The position numbers and the translations under genes were made by a program. Source: Rhizobacter sp. Root1238 (GTDB taxonomy: Bacteria; Pseudomonadota; Gammaproteobacteria; Burkholderiales; Burkholderiaceae_C). From it: 64,000 nucleotides of DNA. The stretch spans positions 180,213 through 244,212 of the forward strand of contig NZ_LMDM01000023.1 of NCBI RefSeq assembly GCF_001425825.1, given 5' to 3'. The stretch's first letter is position 1. The number at the start of each line of letters is the position of its first letter. Under the pieces are notes generated by a model. The model made no database searches. It had not been told where the DNA came from and saw only the letters and a program-made list of their open reading frames with translations. This document shows positions 31,894-41,721 of the stretch, one piece after another.

Positions 31894-33743
31894 CCAGCAC
31901 CCCAATGCGCCGCGTGCTCGACGTGCGCAATCTCGGCGTCAGCTTCGCGATCGAAGGCGGGCGGCTGCAGGCGGTGCGCGCGCTCGATTTCCATGTCGAT
32001 GCCGGCGAGACGCTGGCGATCGTCGGCGAATCGGGTTCGGGCAAGTCGGTGTCGTCGCTCGCGCTGATGCGGCTGGTCGAGCACGGCGGCGGCCGCATCG
32101 ACAGCGGCGAGATGTGGCTGACGCGCCGCGACGGCGAGCGCGTCGACCTGGCCCAGGCCGATGCGCGCCGCATGCGCAGCCTGCGCGGCGCCGACCTCGC
32201 GATGGTCTTCCAGGAGCCGATGACCTCGCTGAACCCGGTGTTCACCGTCGGCCAGCAGGTGGCCGAATCGATCCGCCTGCACCAGGGCCGCTCGCAACGC
32301 GAGGCGATGGCCGAGGCGCTGCGCCTGTTCGACCTGGTGCGCATCCCCGAGGCGCGCGAGGTGCTGGGCCGGCACCCGCACCAGCTGTCGGGTGGCATGC
32401 GCCAGCGCGTGATGATCGCGATGGCGCTGGCCTGCCGGCCGACGCTGCTGATCGCCGACGAGCCGACCACCGCGCTCGACGTGACGATCCAGGCGCAGAT
32501 CCTCGCGCTGATCCAGCAGCTGCAGCGCGAGCTGTCGATGGGCGTGATCTTCATCACCCACGACATGGGCGTGGTCGCCGAGATCGCCGACCGCGTGCTG
32601 GTGATGCGGCGCGGCGACAGGATCGAATCCGGCGACTGCCGCGCGCTGTTCGCGCAGCCGCAGCAGCCGTACACGAAGGCGCTGCTGGCCGCCGTGCCGC
32701 AGCTCGGCGCGATGCAGGGGCAGGACCTGCCGGCGCGCTTCGCATTGCCCGGCGACGAGGTGGTCGCCGCAACACACCAGGTCACGATGCCCGACAGCGT
32801 GCGCGCGGACCTGCCGCCGGTACTGTCGGTGCAGGGCCTCGTGACCCGCTTCCCGCTGCGCAGCGGCATCCTCGGCAGCGTGAAGCGCCAGGTGCATGCG
32901 GTCGAGCAGATCAGCTTCGAGCTGAAGGCCGGCGAGACGCTGGCGCTGGTCGGCGAATCGGGCTGCGGCAAGTCGACCACCGGCCGCTCGCTGGCGCGGC
33001 TCGTCGCGCCGCTGGCCGGCCGCGTCGAGGTGGCCGGGCGCGACATCGCGCCGCTCGAAGGCGCGGCGCTGCAGGCGCTGCGCCGCGACATCCAGTTCGT
33101 GTTCCAGGACCCGTACGCGTCGCTCGACCCGCGGCTGACGGTCGGCTACAGCGTGATGGAGCCGCTGCTGCTGCACAAGCTGATGCCGCGGGCCGACGCC
33201 GAGGCGCGCGTGCGCTGGCTGCTCGAGAAGGTGGGCCTGCCGGCCGAGGCGGCGAACCGCTACCCGCACGAATTCTCCGGCGGCCAGCGGCAGCGCATCG
33301 CGATCGCCCGCGCGCTGGCGCTGAACCCGAAGGTGGTGATCGCCGACGAGGCGGTGTCGGCGCTCGACGTCTCGATCCGCGCGCAGATCGTCAACCTGCT
33401 GCTCGACCTGCAGCAGGAGTTCGGCATGGCCTACCTGTTCATCTCGCACGACATGGCGGTGGTGGAGCGCATCAGCCACCGCGTCGCAGTGATGTACCTC
33501 GGGCAGATCGTCGAGATCGGCCCGCGCCGCGAGGTGTTCGAGAATCCGCAGCATGCGTACACCCGCCGGCTGATGGCCGCGGTGCCGGTGGCCGACCCGA
33601 CACGGCGGCACCGGCGCGAGCTGCTGTCCGACGAGATCGCGAGCCCGGTGCGCGCGCTCGGCGACGCGCCGCAGGTCGCGCCGCTGCACCAGGTCGGCCC
33701 CGGCCACTTCGTCGCCCGCCATGCAGTCGGCGGTGCCTTTTGA
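31890..33743 (+). CDS. gsiA: Peptide/glutathione ABC importer, fused double ATPase
   Basis: A 617-residue fusion of two ABC-type ATPases, as in GsiA. Half one has Walker A GESGSGKS, signature LSGGMRQR and Walker B LLIADEP; half two has Walker A GESGCGKS, signature FSGGQRQR and VVIADEA. Each half ends with an oligopeptide-transporter-type C-terminal region. It powers import through GsiC/GsiD in the inner membrane. The start overlaps the iaaA stop by four bases. The substrate could be glutathione, other peptides or isoaspartyl peptides. The neighbouring peptidases favour peptides. Confidence 0.93.
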   Translation: MTSTPMRRVLDVRNLGVSFAIEGGRLQAVRALDFHVDAGETLAIVGESGSGKSVSSLALMRLVEHGGGRIDSGEMWLTRRDGERVDLAQADARRMRSLRGADLAMVFQEPMTSLNPVFTVGQQVAESIRLHQGRSQREAMAEALRLFDLVRIPEAREVLGRHPHQLSGGMRQRVMIAMALACRPTLLIADEPTTALDVTIQAQILALIQQLQRELSMGVIFITHDMGVVAEIADRVLVMRRGDRIESGDCRALFAQPQQPYTKALLAAVPQLGAMQGQDLPARFALPGDEVVAATHQVTMPDSVRADLPPVLSVQGLVTRFPLRSGILGSVKRQVHAVEQISFELKAGETLALVGESGCGKSTTGRSLARLVAPLAGRVEVAGRDIAPLEGAALQALRRDIQFVFQDPYASLDPRLTVGYSVMEPLLLHKLMPRADAEARVRWLLEKVGLPAEAANRYPHEFSGGQRQRIAIARALALNPKVVIADEAVSALDVSIRAQIVNLLLDLQQEFGMAYLFISHDMAVVERISHRVAVMYLGQIVEIGPRREVFENPQHAYTRRLMAAVPVADPTRRHRRELLSDEIASPVRALGDAPQVAPLHQVGPGHFVARHAVGGAF

Positions 33744-33786
33744 TCTGCCCTTGAATTCCCAAGTCGTACCAGCCAGGAGAACATCG

Positions 33787-35331
33787 ATGACATCCCGACA
33801 TTCCGCTCTCTCTCGATTCGCCGTGGCGCTTGCCGTCGGCGGCACCGCGCTGGCCGCACACGCCGCGAAGGACATCACCGTCGCCGTCGCGTCGACCTTC
33901 ACGACGACCGACCCGTACGACGCCAACGACACGCTGTCGCAGGCGGTCGCGAAGTCGTTCTACCAGGGCCTGTACGGCTTCGACAAGGACATGAAGATGG
34001 TGCCGGTGCTGGCCGAGAGCCACACCGCCAGCAAGGACGGCCTGGTCTACACCGTCAAGCTGAAGACCGGCATCAAGTTCCACGACGGCACGCCGTTCAA
34101 CGCCGAAGCGGTGAAGGTCACCTTCGACCGCGTGACCAACCCCGACAACAAGCTCAAGCGCTACAACCTCTACAAGAACATCGCGAAGACCGAGGCGCTC
34201 GATGCCACCACGGTGCGCTTCACGCTGAAGGAGCCGTTCTCGCCGTTCATCAACACGCTGGCGCATCCGTCGGGCGTGATCATCTCGCCGGCGGCGCTGA
34301 CGCAGTACGGCAGCAAGGGCATCGCGCAGCACCCGGTGGGCACCGGCCCGTTCAAGTTCGTCGAGTGGAAGGCCACCGACTACCTGAAGGTGGAGAAGTT
34401 CGACGGCTACTGGAAGAAGGGCTGGCCGAAGGTCGACAGCATCACCTGGCGGCCGGTGGTCGACAACAACACGCGCGCCGCGGTGATGCAGACCAACGAG
34501 GCGCACTTCGCGTTCCCGGTGCCGCCGGAAGCGGTCGAGACGCTGTCGAAGAAGCCGAGCCTGGAGATCACCGCATCGCCGTCGATCATCCAGCGCTACG
34601 TGTCGATGAACACGCAGCAGAAGCCGTTCGACAACCCGAAGGTGCGCGAGGCGATCAACTACGCGATCAACAAGGACGCGCTGATCAAGGTGGCGTTCTC
34701 CGGCTACGCGATTCCCGCGGAGGGCGTGCTGCCGCACGGCGTGGAATACGCCGCCAAGCTCGGCCCGTGGCCCTACGACCCGGCCAAGGCGCGCGCGCTG
34801 CTGAAGGAAGCCGGCTACCCGAACGGCTTCGAGACGACGCTGTGGTCGGCCTACAACCACACGACGGCGCAGAAGGTGATCCAGTTCGTGCAGCAGCAGC
34901 TGGCGCAGGTGGGCATCAAGCTGCAGGTGCAGGCGCTCGAAGCCGGCCAGCGCGTCGAGCGTGTCGAGAGTGCGCAGGACCCGGCGACCGCGCCGGTGCG
35001 CATGTATTACGTCGGCTGGTCGTCGTCGACCGGCGAGGCCGACTGGGCGCTGCGCCCGCTGCTGGCATCGGAGTCGTTCCCGCCGAAGCTGTTCAACACC
35101 GCGTACTACAAGAACGCGGTGGTCGACAACGCGATCGCGAAGTCGCTGGTGACGACCGACAAGGCCGAGAAGGCGAAGCTCTACACCGAAGCGCAGAAGG
35201 AGATCTGGAAGGACGCGCCCTGGGCCTTCCTGGTGACCGAGCGGCTGGTGTCGGTGCGGGCGAAGAACCTGTCGGGCTTCTACGTCATTCCCGATGGCAG
35301 CTTCAACTTCGACGATGTCGAGTTGAAGTGA
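33787..35331 (+). CDS. gsiB: Peptide/glutathione ABC importer, periplasmic binding protein
   Basis: The 514-residue protein is an SBP family 5 peptide-binding protein with a signal peptide ([18 protein letters not shown]). It contains [27 protein letters not shown], the usual signature near residue 90, then [11 protein letters not shown] and [21 protein letters not shown]. The similarity is closest to GsiB. I chose the ATG at 33787 because AGGAGA lies about 7 bases upstream and a proper leader follows. The gap from gsiA (43 bases) is the largest in the operon and could hold a secondary mRNA structure that raises expression of the binding protein. Confidence 0.94.
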   Translation: MTSRHSALSRFAVALAVGGTALAAHAAKDITVAVASTFTTTDPYDANDTLSQAVAKSFYQGLYGFDKDMKMVPVLAESHTASKDGLVYTVKLKTGIKFHDGTPFNAEAVKVTFDRVTNPDNKLKRYNLYKNIAKTEALDATTVRFTLKEPFSPFINTLAHPSGVIISPAALTQYGSKGIAQHPVGTGPFKFVEWKATDYLKVEKFDGYWKKGWPKVDSITWRPVVDNNTRAAVMQTNEAHFAFPVPPEAVETLSKKPSLEITASPSIIQRYVSMNTQQKPFDNPKVREAINYAINKDALIKVAFSGYAIPAEGVLPHGVEYAAKLGPWPYDPAKARALLKEAGYPNGFETTLWSAYNHTTAQKVIQFVQQQLAQVGIKLQVQALEAGQRVERVESAQDPATAPVRMYYVGWSSSTGEADWALRPLLASESFPPKLFNTAYYKNAVVDNAIAKSLVTTDKAEKAKLYTEAQKEIWKDAPWAFLVTERLVSVRAKNLSGFYVIPDGSFNFDDVELK

Positions 35332-35341
35332 TCGACCGAGC

Positions 35342-36262
35342 ATGGTCGTCTACCTGATCAAGCGCCTGCTGGGGCTGCTGCCGACGCTGCTGATCGTCGC
35401 GGTGCTGGTGTTCGCGTTCGTCCACCTGCTGCCCGGCGATCCGGCGCGGCTGGCGGCGGGCGTCGATGCCGGGCCCGAGACGGTCGAGCTGGTGCGGCGC
35501 GACCTCGGGCTCGACCTGCCGCTGCCGCAGCAGTTCGTGCGCTTCTTCAGCCATGCGCTGCAGGGCGACTTCGGGCTGTCGATCCGCAGCAAGCGGCCGG
35601 TGTCGACCGAGATCGCCGAGCGCTTCGGCCCGACCTTCTTCCTGACGATCGCGGCGATGGGCTGGTCGGTGCTGCTCGGCCTGGTGCTGGGCGTGGCGTC
35701 GGCCGTCTGGCGCAACCGCTGGCCCGACCGGCTGGGCATGACGCTCGCGATCTCGGGCATCTCGTTCCCGTCGTTCGCGCTCGGCATGGTGCTGATGCAG
35801 CTGTTCTCGGTGCAGCTCGGCTGGCTGCCCACCGTCGGCGCCGACAGCTGGAAGCACTACATCCTGCCGTCGCTGACGCTCGGCGCCGGCGTGGCCGCGG
35901 TGATGGCGCGCTTCACGCGGAGCTCGTTCATCGACATCCTGAAGGAAGACTACGTGCGCACGGCGCGCGCCAAGGGCCTGGGCGAGCTGCCGGTGGTGTT
36001 CAAGCACGGGCTGCGCAACGCGCTGATCCCGGTCGTCACGATGATGGGCCTGCAGTTCGGCTTCCTGCTGGGCGGCTCGATCGTCGTCGAGGTCGTCTTC
36101 AACTGGCCCGGCATGGGCCGGCTGCTGGTCGACGCGGTCGAGATGCGCGACTACCCGCTGATCCAGGCGCTGGTGCTGCTGTTCTCGCTCGAGTTCATCC
36201 TGATCAACCTGCTGGTCGACGTGCTGTATGCCGTGATCAACCCGACCATCCGCTTCCAGTGA
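35342..36262 (+). CDS. gsiC: Peptide/glutathione ABC importer, permease GsiC type
   Basis: A 306-residue inner membrane permease with six predicted helices. It opens as DppB/GsiC proteins do: [21 protein letters not shown]. The EAA loop, [29 protein letters not shown], couples to the ATPase GsiA. The gene starts 10 bases after gsiB and its stop overlaps gsiD. Confidence 0.94.
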   Translation: MVVYLIKRLLGLLPTLLIVAVLVFAFVHLLPGDPARLAAGVDAGPETVELVRRDLGLDLPLPQQFVRFFSHALQGDFGLSIRSKRPVSTEIAERFGPTFFLTIAAMGWSVLLGLVLGVASAVWRNRWPDRLGMTLAISGISFPSFALGMVLMQLFSVQLGWLPTVGADSWKHYILPSLTLGAGVAAVMARFTRSSFIDILKEDYVRTARAKGLGELPVVFKHGLRNALIPVVTMMGLQFGFLLGGSIVVEVVFNWPGMGRLLVDAVEMRDYPLIQALVLLFSLEFILINLLVDVLYAVINPTIRFQ

Positions 36263-37167
36263 ACACCACCCCTCCCACCACGACGCCTCCGGCGGCGCCA
36301 CCCGTTTCACCCGGTGCGGTGCGCACGCCGGCCTCCGAGTTCTGGCGCAAGTTCAAGCGCCAGAAGGTCGCGCTGGTGGCCGGCGTGTTCGTGCTGCTGC
36401 TGGTGCTGGTCGCGGCGCTCGCGCCGTGGATCGTGCCTTTCGATGCCGAGAACTTCTTCGACTACGACGCGCTGAACACGCCGCCGTCGGCGAAGCACTG
36501 GTTCGGCGTCGACTCGCTCGGGCGCGACATCTTCAGCCGCATCCTGATGGGCGCGCGCATCTCGCTGGCGGCCGGCTTCATCTCGGTGGCCGCCGGCGCG
36601 GTGATCGGCACGCTGCTCGGGCTGCTGGCTGGCTACTACCAGGGCTGGTGGGACCGCATCGTGATGCGCATGGCCGACGTGCTGTTCGCGTTCCCCGGCA
36701 TCCTGCTGGCGATCGGCATCGTCGCGATCCTCGGCAACGGCATGGTCAACGTGATCCTCGCGGTGGCGGTGTTCAGCGTGCCGGCCTTCGCGCGGCTGGT
36801 GCGCGGCAACGTGCTGTCGCTGAAGCACCAGACCTACATCGAGGCGGTGCGCTCGATCGGGGCCTCGGACACCGTGATCATGCTGCGCCACCTGCTGCCT
36901 GGCACGGTGGCGTCGGTGGTGGTCTACCTGACGATGCGCATCGGCACCTCGATCATCACCGCGGCCAGCCTGTCGTTCCTCGGCCTCGGTGCGCAGCCGC
37001 CGACGCCGGAGTGGGGCGCGATGCTGAACGAAGCGCGCGCCGACATGCTGAATGCGCCGCACGTCGCGCTGTTCCCGAGCCTCGCGATCTTCGTCACCGT
37101 GCTGGCCTTCAACCTGCTGGGCGACGGCCTGCGCGACGCGCTCGACCCGAAGCTGGACAAGTTCTGA
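36259..37167 (+). CDS. gsiD: Peptide/glutathione ABC importer, permease GsiD type
   Basis: The second permease, 302 residues, starts with GTG at 36259 overlapping the gsiC stop by four bases. A Pro/Thr-rich cytoplasmic leader precedes [32 protein letters not shown]. It has the DppC-type [21 protein letters not shown] motif and the EAA loop [24 protein letters not shown]. It ends [18 protein letters not shown], a typical DppC/GsiD tail. Confidence 0.94.
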   Translation: MNTTPPTTTPPAAPPVSPGAVRTPASEFWRKFKRQKVALVAGVFVLLLVLVAALAPWIVPFDAENFFDYDALNTPPSAKHWFGVDSLGRDIFSRILMGARISLAAGFISVAAGAVIGTLLGLLAGYYQGWWDRIVMRMADVLFAFPGILLAIGIVAILGNGMVNVILAVAVFSVPAFARLVRGNVLSLKHQTYIEAVRSIGASDTVIMLRHLLPGTVASVVVYLTMRIGTSIITAASLSFLGLGAQPPTPEWGAMLNEARADMLNAPHVALFPSLAIFVTVLAFNLLGDGLRDALDPKLDKF

Positions 37168-38246
37168 TGGAGCTGACGGCGCTCGGAGCGCCGCGCGTGG
37201 GCACCTTGCCCGCCGGGGCGCTCGATGCGATCACCGACGTGCCCGGCGTCGCGCTCGGCCACTGCACGCTCGATGACGGCGCGACGCAGACCGGCGCCAC
37301 CGTGCTGCTGCCGCAGCCGGGCAACCTGTTCCTGCACAAGCTGCCGGCGGGGCTGGCGGTGATCAACGGTTTCGGCAAGAGCGTCGGGCTGATGCAGGTG
37401 CAGGAGCTCGGCACGCTCGAATCGCCGATCGCGCTGGTCAGCACGCTGGCGGTCGGCACCGCGGCGACGGCGCTGGTGCGCGATGCGATGGCGCACAACC
37501 CCGAACTGACGCGCAGCCTGCCGACGCTGAACCCGCTGGTGTTCGAATGCAACGACGGCTGGCTGAACGATGCACGCACGCTGGCGCTGCAGGAGTCGCA
37601 TGTGGCGCAGGCGCTGGCGGCGGCGCGCGATGCGCAGCGGGCCGGGCAGGGCGGGTTTGCGCAAGGCAGCGTCGGTGCGGGCCGCGGCATGTCGTGCCAC
37701 GGTCTGAAGGGCGGCATCGGCAGCGCGTCGCGCCAGGTGGCGTGGCAGGGGCGCCCGCTGACGGTGGGCGCTCTGGTGCTCGCGAACCACGGGCGGCCCG
37801 AGGCGCTGACGATCGCTGGCCGCCGCATCGGCGCGGCGTTGCAGGCGCGGGTGGATGCTGAAGGCGGACCGGAGCGCGGCTCGATCATCGTGCTGCTGGC
37901 TACCGATGCACCGCTGGATGCGCGGCAACTCGGCCGCGTCGCGCGCCGAGCCGCGGCCGGCCTTGCGCGCACCGGTTCCGACTACGGGCATGGCAGCGGC
38001 GACATCGCGCTCGCGTTCAGCACCGCGTGGCGCGTGCCGCAGCGGGCCGACGAGCCGATGCCGGCCCTCGCGATGCTGCACGAAGCGGCGCTCGACGGCG
38101 TGTTCCAGGCCGCCGCCGAAGCCACCGAGCAGGCCATCGTGCATGCGCTGTTCGCGGCCACCACGGTGAGCGGCCGCGACGGCCGCACGCGCCATGCATT
38201 GACCGAACTCGCGCCCGACTGGCGGGCGCTGATGGAGCAGAGATGA
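37167..38246 (+). CDS. DmpA-type P1/S58 aminopeptidase
   Basis: The 359-residue protein is an S58 self-processing aminopeptidase. The cleavage and catalytic site reads PERG238-S239-IIVLLATDAPL, as in DmpA and beta-peptidyl aminopeptidases BapA, where the new N-terminal Ser is the nucleophile. Conserved ITDVPGVALGHCTL at the N-terminus and GFGKSVGLMQVQELG (substrate pocket) are present. DmpA releases L- and D-residues from peptide N-termini and BapA cuts beta-peptides. That matches a pathway that treats unusual peptide bonds. The start overlaps the gsiD stop (TGATG). Confidence 0.9.
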   Translation: MELTALGAPRVGTLPAGALDAITDVPGVALGHCTLDDGATQTGATVLLPQPGNLFLHKLPAGLAVINGFGKSVGLMQVQELGTLESPIALVSTLAVGTAATALVRDAMAHNPELTRSLPTLNPLVFECNDGWLNDARTLALQESHVAQALAAARDAQRAGQGGFAQGSVGAGRGMSCHGLKGGIGSASRQVAWQGRPLTVGALVLANHGRPEALTIAGRRIGAALQARVDAEGGPERGSIIVLLATDAPLDARQLGRVARRAAAGLARTGSDYGHGSGDIALAFSTAWRVPQRADEPMPALAMLHEAALDGVFQAAAEATEQAIVHALFAATTVSGRDGRTRHALTELAPDWRALMEQR

Positions 38247-39076
38247 AGACCCCGACGATCCTGGTGGCCGTGGACATCGAAGGCGTGGCCGGCGTGTGGC
38301 GCCCCGAGCAGACGCAGGCCGGCAACGGCGACTACGAACGGGCCCGGCGCTGGATGACGCAGGAGGCCGATGCGGCGGTGCGCGGCGCCTTCGCGGGCGG
38401 GGCCGGCACGGTGCTGGTCAACGATTCGCACGGCCATTTCGGCAACCTGCTGGCCGACGAGATCGATCCGCGCGCACAGCTGATCCAGGGCAAGCCGCGG
38501 CAGCTCGGGATGATGGCCGGCGTTGATCAGAACGTCGACGGCGTGCTGATGATCGGTTGGCATTCGCGCGCGAAGAGCCGTGGCGTGCTGGCGCACACCA
38601 CGAGCAGCTTCGCGTTCGCGCGGGTCTGGCTCGGCGGGCTGGAGCTCGGCGAGATCGGGCTGTATGCGGCACTGGCCGGCGAGTTCGGCGTGCCGGTGCT
38701 GATGGCCAGCGGCTGCGACGTGATGGCGGCCGAGGTCGCTGCACTGCTGCCGGGCGTGGCCTGCACCGTCGTCAAGTGGTCGGAGGGCGCGCGCAGCGGG
38801 CGCTCGTTGTCGCCGGCGCAGTCGCGCGCGGCGATCGAGGCGGCTTCGCGCGACGCCGTGCAGGGCGTGGCCGCCGCGCCGCGCGCGCCGTGGCGGCTGC
38901 CCACGTCGCCGATGCTGCGGGTGCAATGCCAGACGCCCGCGCTGGCCGATGCGTTTGCGCTGTGGCCCACGGTGCAGCGCGAGGACGCCGAGACGATCTC
39001 GGTCGCCTGCGGCACGGTGCACGAGGCCGTGCGCAGCCTGAACGCGCTGTCGGTGATGGCGAACGCCTTGCGCTGA
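38243..39076 (+). CDS. M55 D-aminopeptidase, DppA type
   Basis: The 277-residue metallopeptidase begins ILVAVDIEGVAGVW, where Asp and Glu of DIEG bind zinc. It continues with RWMTQEADAAVRGAFAGGAGTVLVNDSHGH, VDGVLMIGWHSRA and VLMASGCDVMAAE, all typical of the DppA family. In Bacillus DppA is a D-specific aminopeptidase. In this operon it would act after uptake to free D-residues. It ends the operon; the next gene has its own promoter. Confidence 0.9.
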   Translation: MKTPTILVAVDIEGVAGVWRPEQTQAGNGDYERARRWMTQEADAAVRGAFAGGAGTVLVNDSHGHFGNLLADEIDPRAQLIQGKPRQLGMMAGVDQNVDGVLMIGWHSRAKSRGVLAHTTSSFAFARVWLGGLELGEIGLYAALAGEFGVPVLMASGCDVMAAEVAALLPGVACTVVKWSEGARSGRSLSPAQSRAAIEAASRDAVQGVAAAPRAPWRLPTSPMLRVQCQTPALADAFALWPTVQREDAETISVACGTVHEAVRSLNALSVMANALR

Positions 39077-39097
39077 TCCTCCGCGGCGCGGGCCGGG

Positions 39098-39145
39098 TTG
39101 ACAGCCGCGGGATCGCTCTTTATATTTCCACTTGGTTATATAAAG
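39098..39145 (+). promoter_or_regulatory. Sigma-70 promoter with ArsR-type operator
   Basis: TTGACA (39098-39103) and TATATT (39121-39126) are separated by 17 bases, an almost ideal promoter. An inverted repeat with perfect 8-base arms CTTTATAT (39118-39125) and ATATAAAG (39138-39145) overlaps the -10 box and the likely start. It is the probable binding site of the ArsR-type protein encoded 13 bases downstream. Confidence 0.75.
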
Positions 39146-39158
39146 ACGAGGCCATGCG

Positions 39159-39539
39159 ATGGGTTCCGATGTGCTCGACCTGACCTTCGCTGCGCTGGCC
39201 GATCCGACGCGCCGGGCGATGCTGGCGCGGCTCGCGTCGGGCGAGGCGACGGTCAATGAACTGGCCGAGCCGTTCGCGCTGTCGCAGCCGGCGATCTCGA
39301 AGCACCTGAAGGTGCTGGAGCGCGCCGGGTTGATCTCGCGCAGCCGGGCCGCGCAGACGCGGCCGTGCCGGCTCGAGGCGGCGCGGCTGCAGGACGTCGC
39401 GCAGTGGGTCGCCCCGTACCGCGCGCTGTGGGAAGACAGCTTCGACCGGCTCGATGCCTTCCTGCAGTCCACGCAGGCCTCCACCACCCCCACAACCACG
39501 CCGACACCGAAAGGAAAACGCCATGTCCGCAAGCCCTGA
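39159..39539 (+). CDS. ArsR-family winged-helix regulator
   Basis: The 126-residue repressor has a winged helix (LDLTFAALADPTRRAMLARLASGEATVNELAEPFALSQPAISKHLKVLERAGLI). It lacks the metal-binding CxC of true ArsR, so it belongs to the group paired with SRPBCC proteins. It ends in a low-complexity tail (Thr/Pro/Lys). The gene overlaps its SRPBCC partner by 17 bases. A promoter with a dyad over the -10 suggests autorepression. Confidence 0.92.
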   Translation: MGSDVLDLTFAALADPTRRAMLARLASGEATVNELAEPFALSQPAISKHLKVLERAGLISRSRAAQTRPCRLEAARLQDVAQWVAPYRALWEDSFDRLDAFLQSTQASTTPTTTPTPKGKRHVRKP

Positions 39540-40020
39540 CACGACGAGCTTCGTCATCACCCGCGAATTCCGGCAGCCGCGCGCCGTCGTCTGGAAAGCC
39601 TGGAGCGAGCGGGCGCAGTTGCAGCGCTGGTGGGGCCCGAAGGGCTGCACGATCGAGGTGCGCCGCTTCGAGTTCCAGCCGGGCGGCTTCTTCCACTACG
39701 CGATGCATTTCGACGGCGCGCCGACGATGTGGGGCCGCTTCAACTACCGCGAGATCGTCGCCGGCGAGCGGCTGGTGTGGCTCAACTCGTTCGCGAATGC
39801 GCACGGCGGCATTGCGCGCGCACCGTTCAGCGCGGACTGCCCGATGGAGATCGAGAACGCGGTGACGTTCTCGGAACAGGGCGGCATCACGACGGTGCGG
39901 CTGCAGGCGAGGCCGTTCGGCGAAGAGGCGGCGGAGCGCCAGTTCTTCGACAACTTGCAGCCCTCGATGGCGCAGGGCTATGGCGGCACGTTCGACCAGC
40001 TGGCGGCGCACCTGAGCTGA
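39523..40020 (+). CDS. SRPBCC (AHSA1-like) ligand-binding protein
   Basis: The 165-residue protein is a START-like domain of the AHSA1 type: FVITREFRQPRAVVWKAWSERAQLQRWWGPKG, FQPGGFFHYAMHF, MWGRFNYREIVAGERLVWLNSF, and the C-terminal helix AQGYGGTFDQLAAHLS. Such domains bind hydrophobic ligands and are usual partners of ArsR-type regulators. The start, ATG at 39523, lies inside the end of the regulator gene and is preceded by GGAAA. The ligand is unknown. Confidence 0.9.
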   Translation: MSASPDTTSFVITREFRQPRAVVWKAWSERAQLQRWWGPKGCTIEVRRFEFQPGGFFHYAMHFDGAPTMWGRFNYREIVAGERLVWLNSFANAHGGIARAPFSADCPMEIENAVTFSEQGGITTVRLQARPFGEEAAERQFFDNLQPSMAQGYGGTFDQLAAHLS

Positions 40021-40068
40021 ACGAAGAGCGTGGGGAGGACTGGAAACGCACCAAGCCGCCGGTTCGGC

Positions 40069-40315
40069 AAAGGCGCGGGTGGGCGGGCTGTGGCGCGCCA
40101 ATAGGGACGGGGCGCCGGAGCTGGCTGGTTGGATGGCCCCGCGCGCAGCGCGTTCGTGAACTGACTGTCGCCGACTGTTTGACCACAACGAACGAAGTGA
40201 GTGGCGGGAGTTTCGGCGACGGGCCATCCAACCAGCCAGCGGAGGGAAGTCGTCGGCCCCCGTGGGCCGATGACCGCCCCGTCCGGCGTGCCACAGCCCG
40301 CCCACCCGCGCCTTT
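40069..40315. repeat. 247-base inverted-repeat element (MITE-like)
   Basis: The ends are perfect 26-base inverted repeats (40069-40094 and 40290-40315). Inside lies a second perfect 19-base pair (40121-40139 and 40221-40239, arm CTGGCTGGTTGGATGGCCC). The central 81 bases contain no gene. The element could fold into a long hairpin or be a non-autonomous mobile element. No target duplication is obvious. It fills most of the 414-base gap between the SRPBCC gene and the M16 peptidase gene. Confidence 0.7.
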
Positions 40316-40324
40316 GCTCGCGCC

Positions 40325-40401
40325 GATGCCCGATGCCCGATGCCCGAGGCCCGAGGCCCGAGGCCCGAGGCCCGAGGCCCGAGGCCCGAGGCCCGAGGCC
40401 C
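40325..40401. repeat. Tandem heptanucleotide repeat, 11 copies
   Basis: Three copies of GATGCCC followed by eight of GAGGCCC, without interruption. The array starts nine bases after the inverted-repeat element and ends 33 bases before the M16 peptidase start codon. Copy number is likely to vary between strains by slipped-strand pairing, and could affect the promoter or leader of that gene. Confidence 0.9.
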
Positions 40402-40434
40402 GGACGCCCCGATGCGGCATCATGCCAACCCAGC

Positions 40435-41721
40435 ATGAACCCCACCGCCCCCACCCCCCAGCTCGCCACCCTGCCCAACGGCCTGCGCGCCATCGCGATC
40501 CCGATGCCGTGGCGGCAGACGGTCAGCCTCAGCGTCTTCATCCGCACCGGCAGCCTGCATGAATCGCGGCAGCTCAACGGCATCAGCCACGTCGTCGAGC
40601 ACATGGCCTTCAAGGGCACGCAGTCGCGCGACTGCCAGCGCATCAACCTCGATGCCGAACGCCTCGGGGCCGAGGTCAATGCCCACACCGACAAGGACCA
40701 CACCGCCTTCCACATCGAGGGCCTCGCGCGCGACGTGCCGGCCTTCGTCGGCCTGCTCGCCGACATCGTGCTGCACAGCACCTTCCCGGCCGAGGAGCTG
40801 GAGCGCGAACGCCAGGTCATCGAGCACGAGTTCACCGAGTTCGAGGAAGACCCGGCCGCGATGGCCTTCCAGCTGTTCGACCGCGCCTGCTACGGCATGC
40901 ACCCGGCCGGCCAGCCGGTGATCGGCAACCGCGCCAACCTGAAGCGCTTCAGCCGCGACGACCTGCTGTCCTATGTCCAGCGCCAGTACACCGCGGCCAA
41001 CGTGATCGTCGCGGCGGCCGGGCCGGTCGATGTCGACGCCTTCGTGCGCGCGGTCGATTCCGCGTTCGCCGCGATGCCCGCCGGCGAGCCGAACGCGGTG
41101 CCGCATCCCGACTGGCACGGCGGCCTGAAGCTGCGCCGCATGTCGGGCAGCGCCCAATGCCACACGGTGCTCGGCTTCGAGGCCCCGGCGCTCGCCGACG
41201 ACCGCCACGTCGACAGCGTGCTGGCCGCCGCGCTGCTCGGCGAGGGCATGAGCTCGCCGCTGCTCGACGAGATCCGCGAGCGGCGCAGCCTGGCGTACTT
41301 CGCGTCCTGCTCGGCCGACATCCTGCCGTCGTCCGGCCAGTTCGTCATCGAGGCCGCGACCGCGCCGGCGCAGGCCGACGAGTTCCTCGAGGCCGTCGCC
41401 GACCTGCTGCGCCGCCAGGCCGACGGCACCGATGCGGTCGGCCTGGAGCGCGCCCGCAACCAGATCGCGGTGCGCACGCTGCGCGCCCTCGACCAGCCGA
41501 CCCGCCGCATCGAATCGGCGGTGCAGGACGTCTTCACGTTCGGTCGGCTGCGCGACAGCGGCGAGTGGCTCGCCCGGCTGCAGGCCGCGTCGGCGCACGA
41601 CGTGCGCGAGGTGTTCGCCCGCCTGCTGCGCGGCACCGCCGCCATCGCACTCGCCGGCAGCGTGCCGGTGCGCGCGCGCGAGCGCGCCAGCGCGCTGTTC
41701 AACGGCGAAACCGCGCACTGA
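40435..41721 (+). CDS. M16-family zinc metallopeptidase (pitrilysin/MPP-like)
   Basis: The 428-residue protease has the inverted zinc motif H52-V-V-E55-H56 and a downstream Glu in ERERQVIEHEFTEFEED (third ligand), the typical M16B arrangement, with FNALPNGLRAI-like start LATLPNGLRAIAIP. The C-terminal half holds LLGEGMSSPLLDEIRERRSLAY, the M16 substrate-binding R-Y pair. There is no leader, so it is cytoplasmic. M16B members degrade peptides or process presequences; the natural substrate here is unknown. The unusual repeats just upstream may matter for expression. Confidence 0.92.
   Translation: MNPTAPTPQLATLPNGLRAIAIPMPWRQTVSLSVFIRTGSLHESRQLNGISHVVEHMAFKGTQSRDCQRINLDAERLGAEVNAHTDKDHTAFHIEGLARDVPAFVGLLADIVLHSTFPAEELERERQVIEHEFTEFEEDPAAMAFQLFDRACYGMHPAGQPVIGNRANLKRFSRDDLLSYVQRQYTAANVIVAAAGPVDVDAFVRAVDSAFAAMPAGEPNAVPHPDWHGGLKLRRMSGSAQCHTVLGFEAPALADDRHVDSVLAAALLGEGMSSPLLDEIRERRSLAYFASCSADILPSSGQFVIEAATAPAQADEFLEAVADLLRRQADGTDAVGLERARNQIAVRTLRALDQPTRRIESAVQDVFTFGRLRDSGEWLARLQAASAHDVREVFARLLRGTAAIALAGSVPVRARERASALFNGETAH

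Noticed and set aside
40325-40401. CRISPR-like array
   Set aside because: Direct seven-base units follow each other with no spacers and no cas genes nearby; it is a simple tandem repeat.
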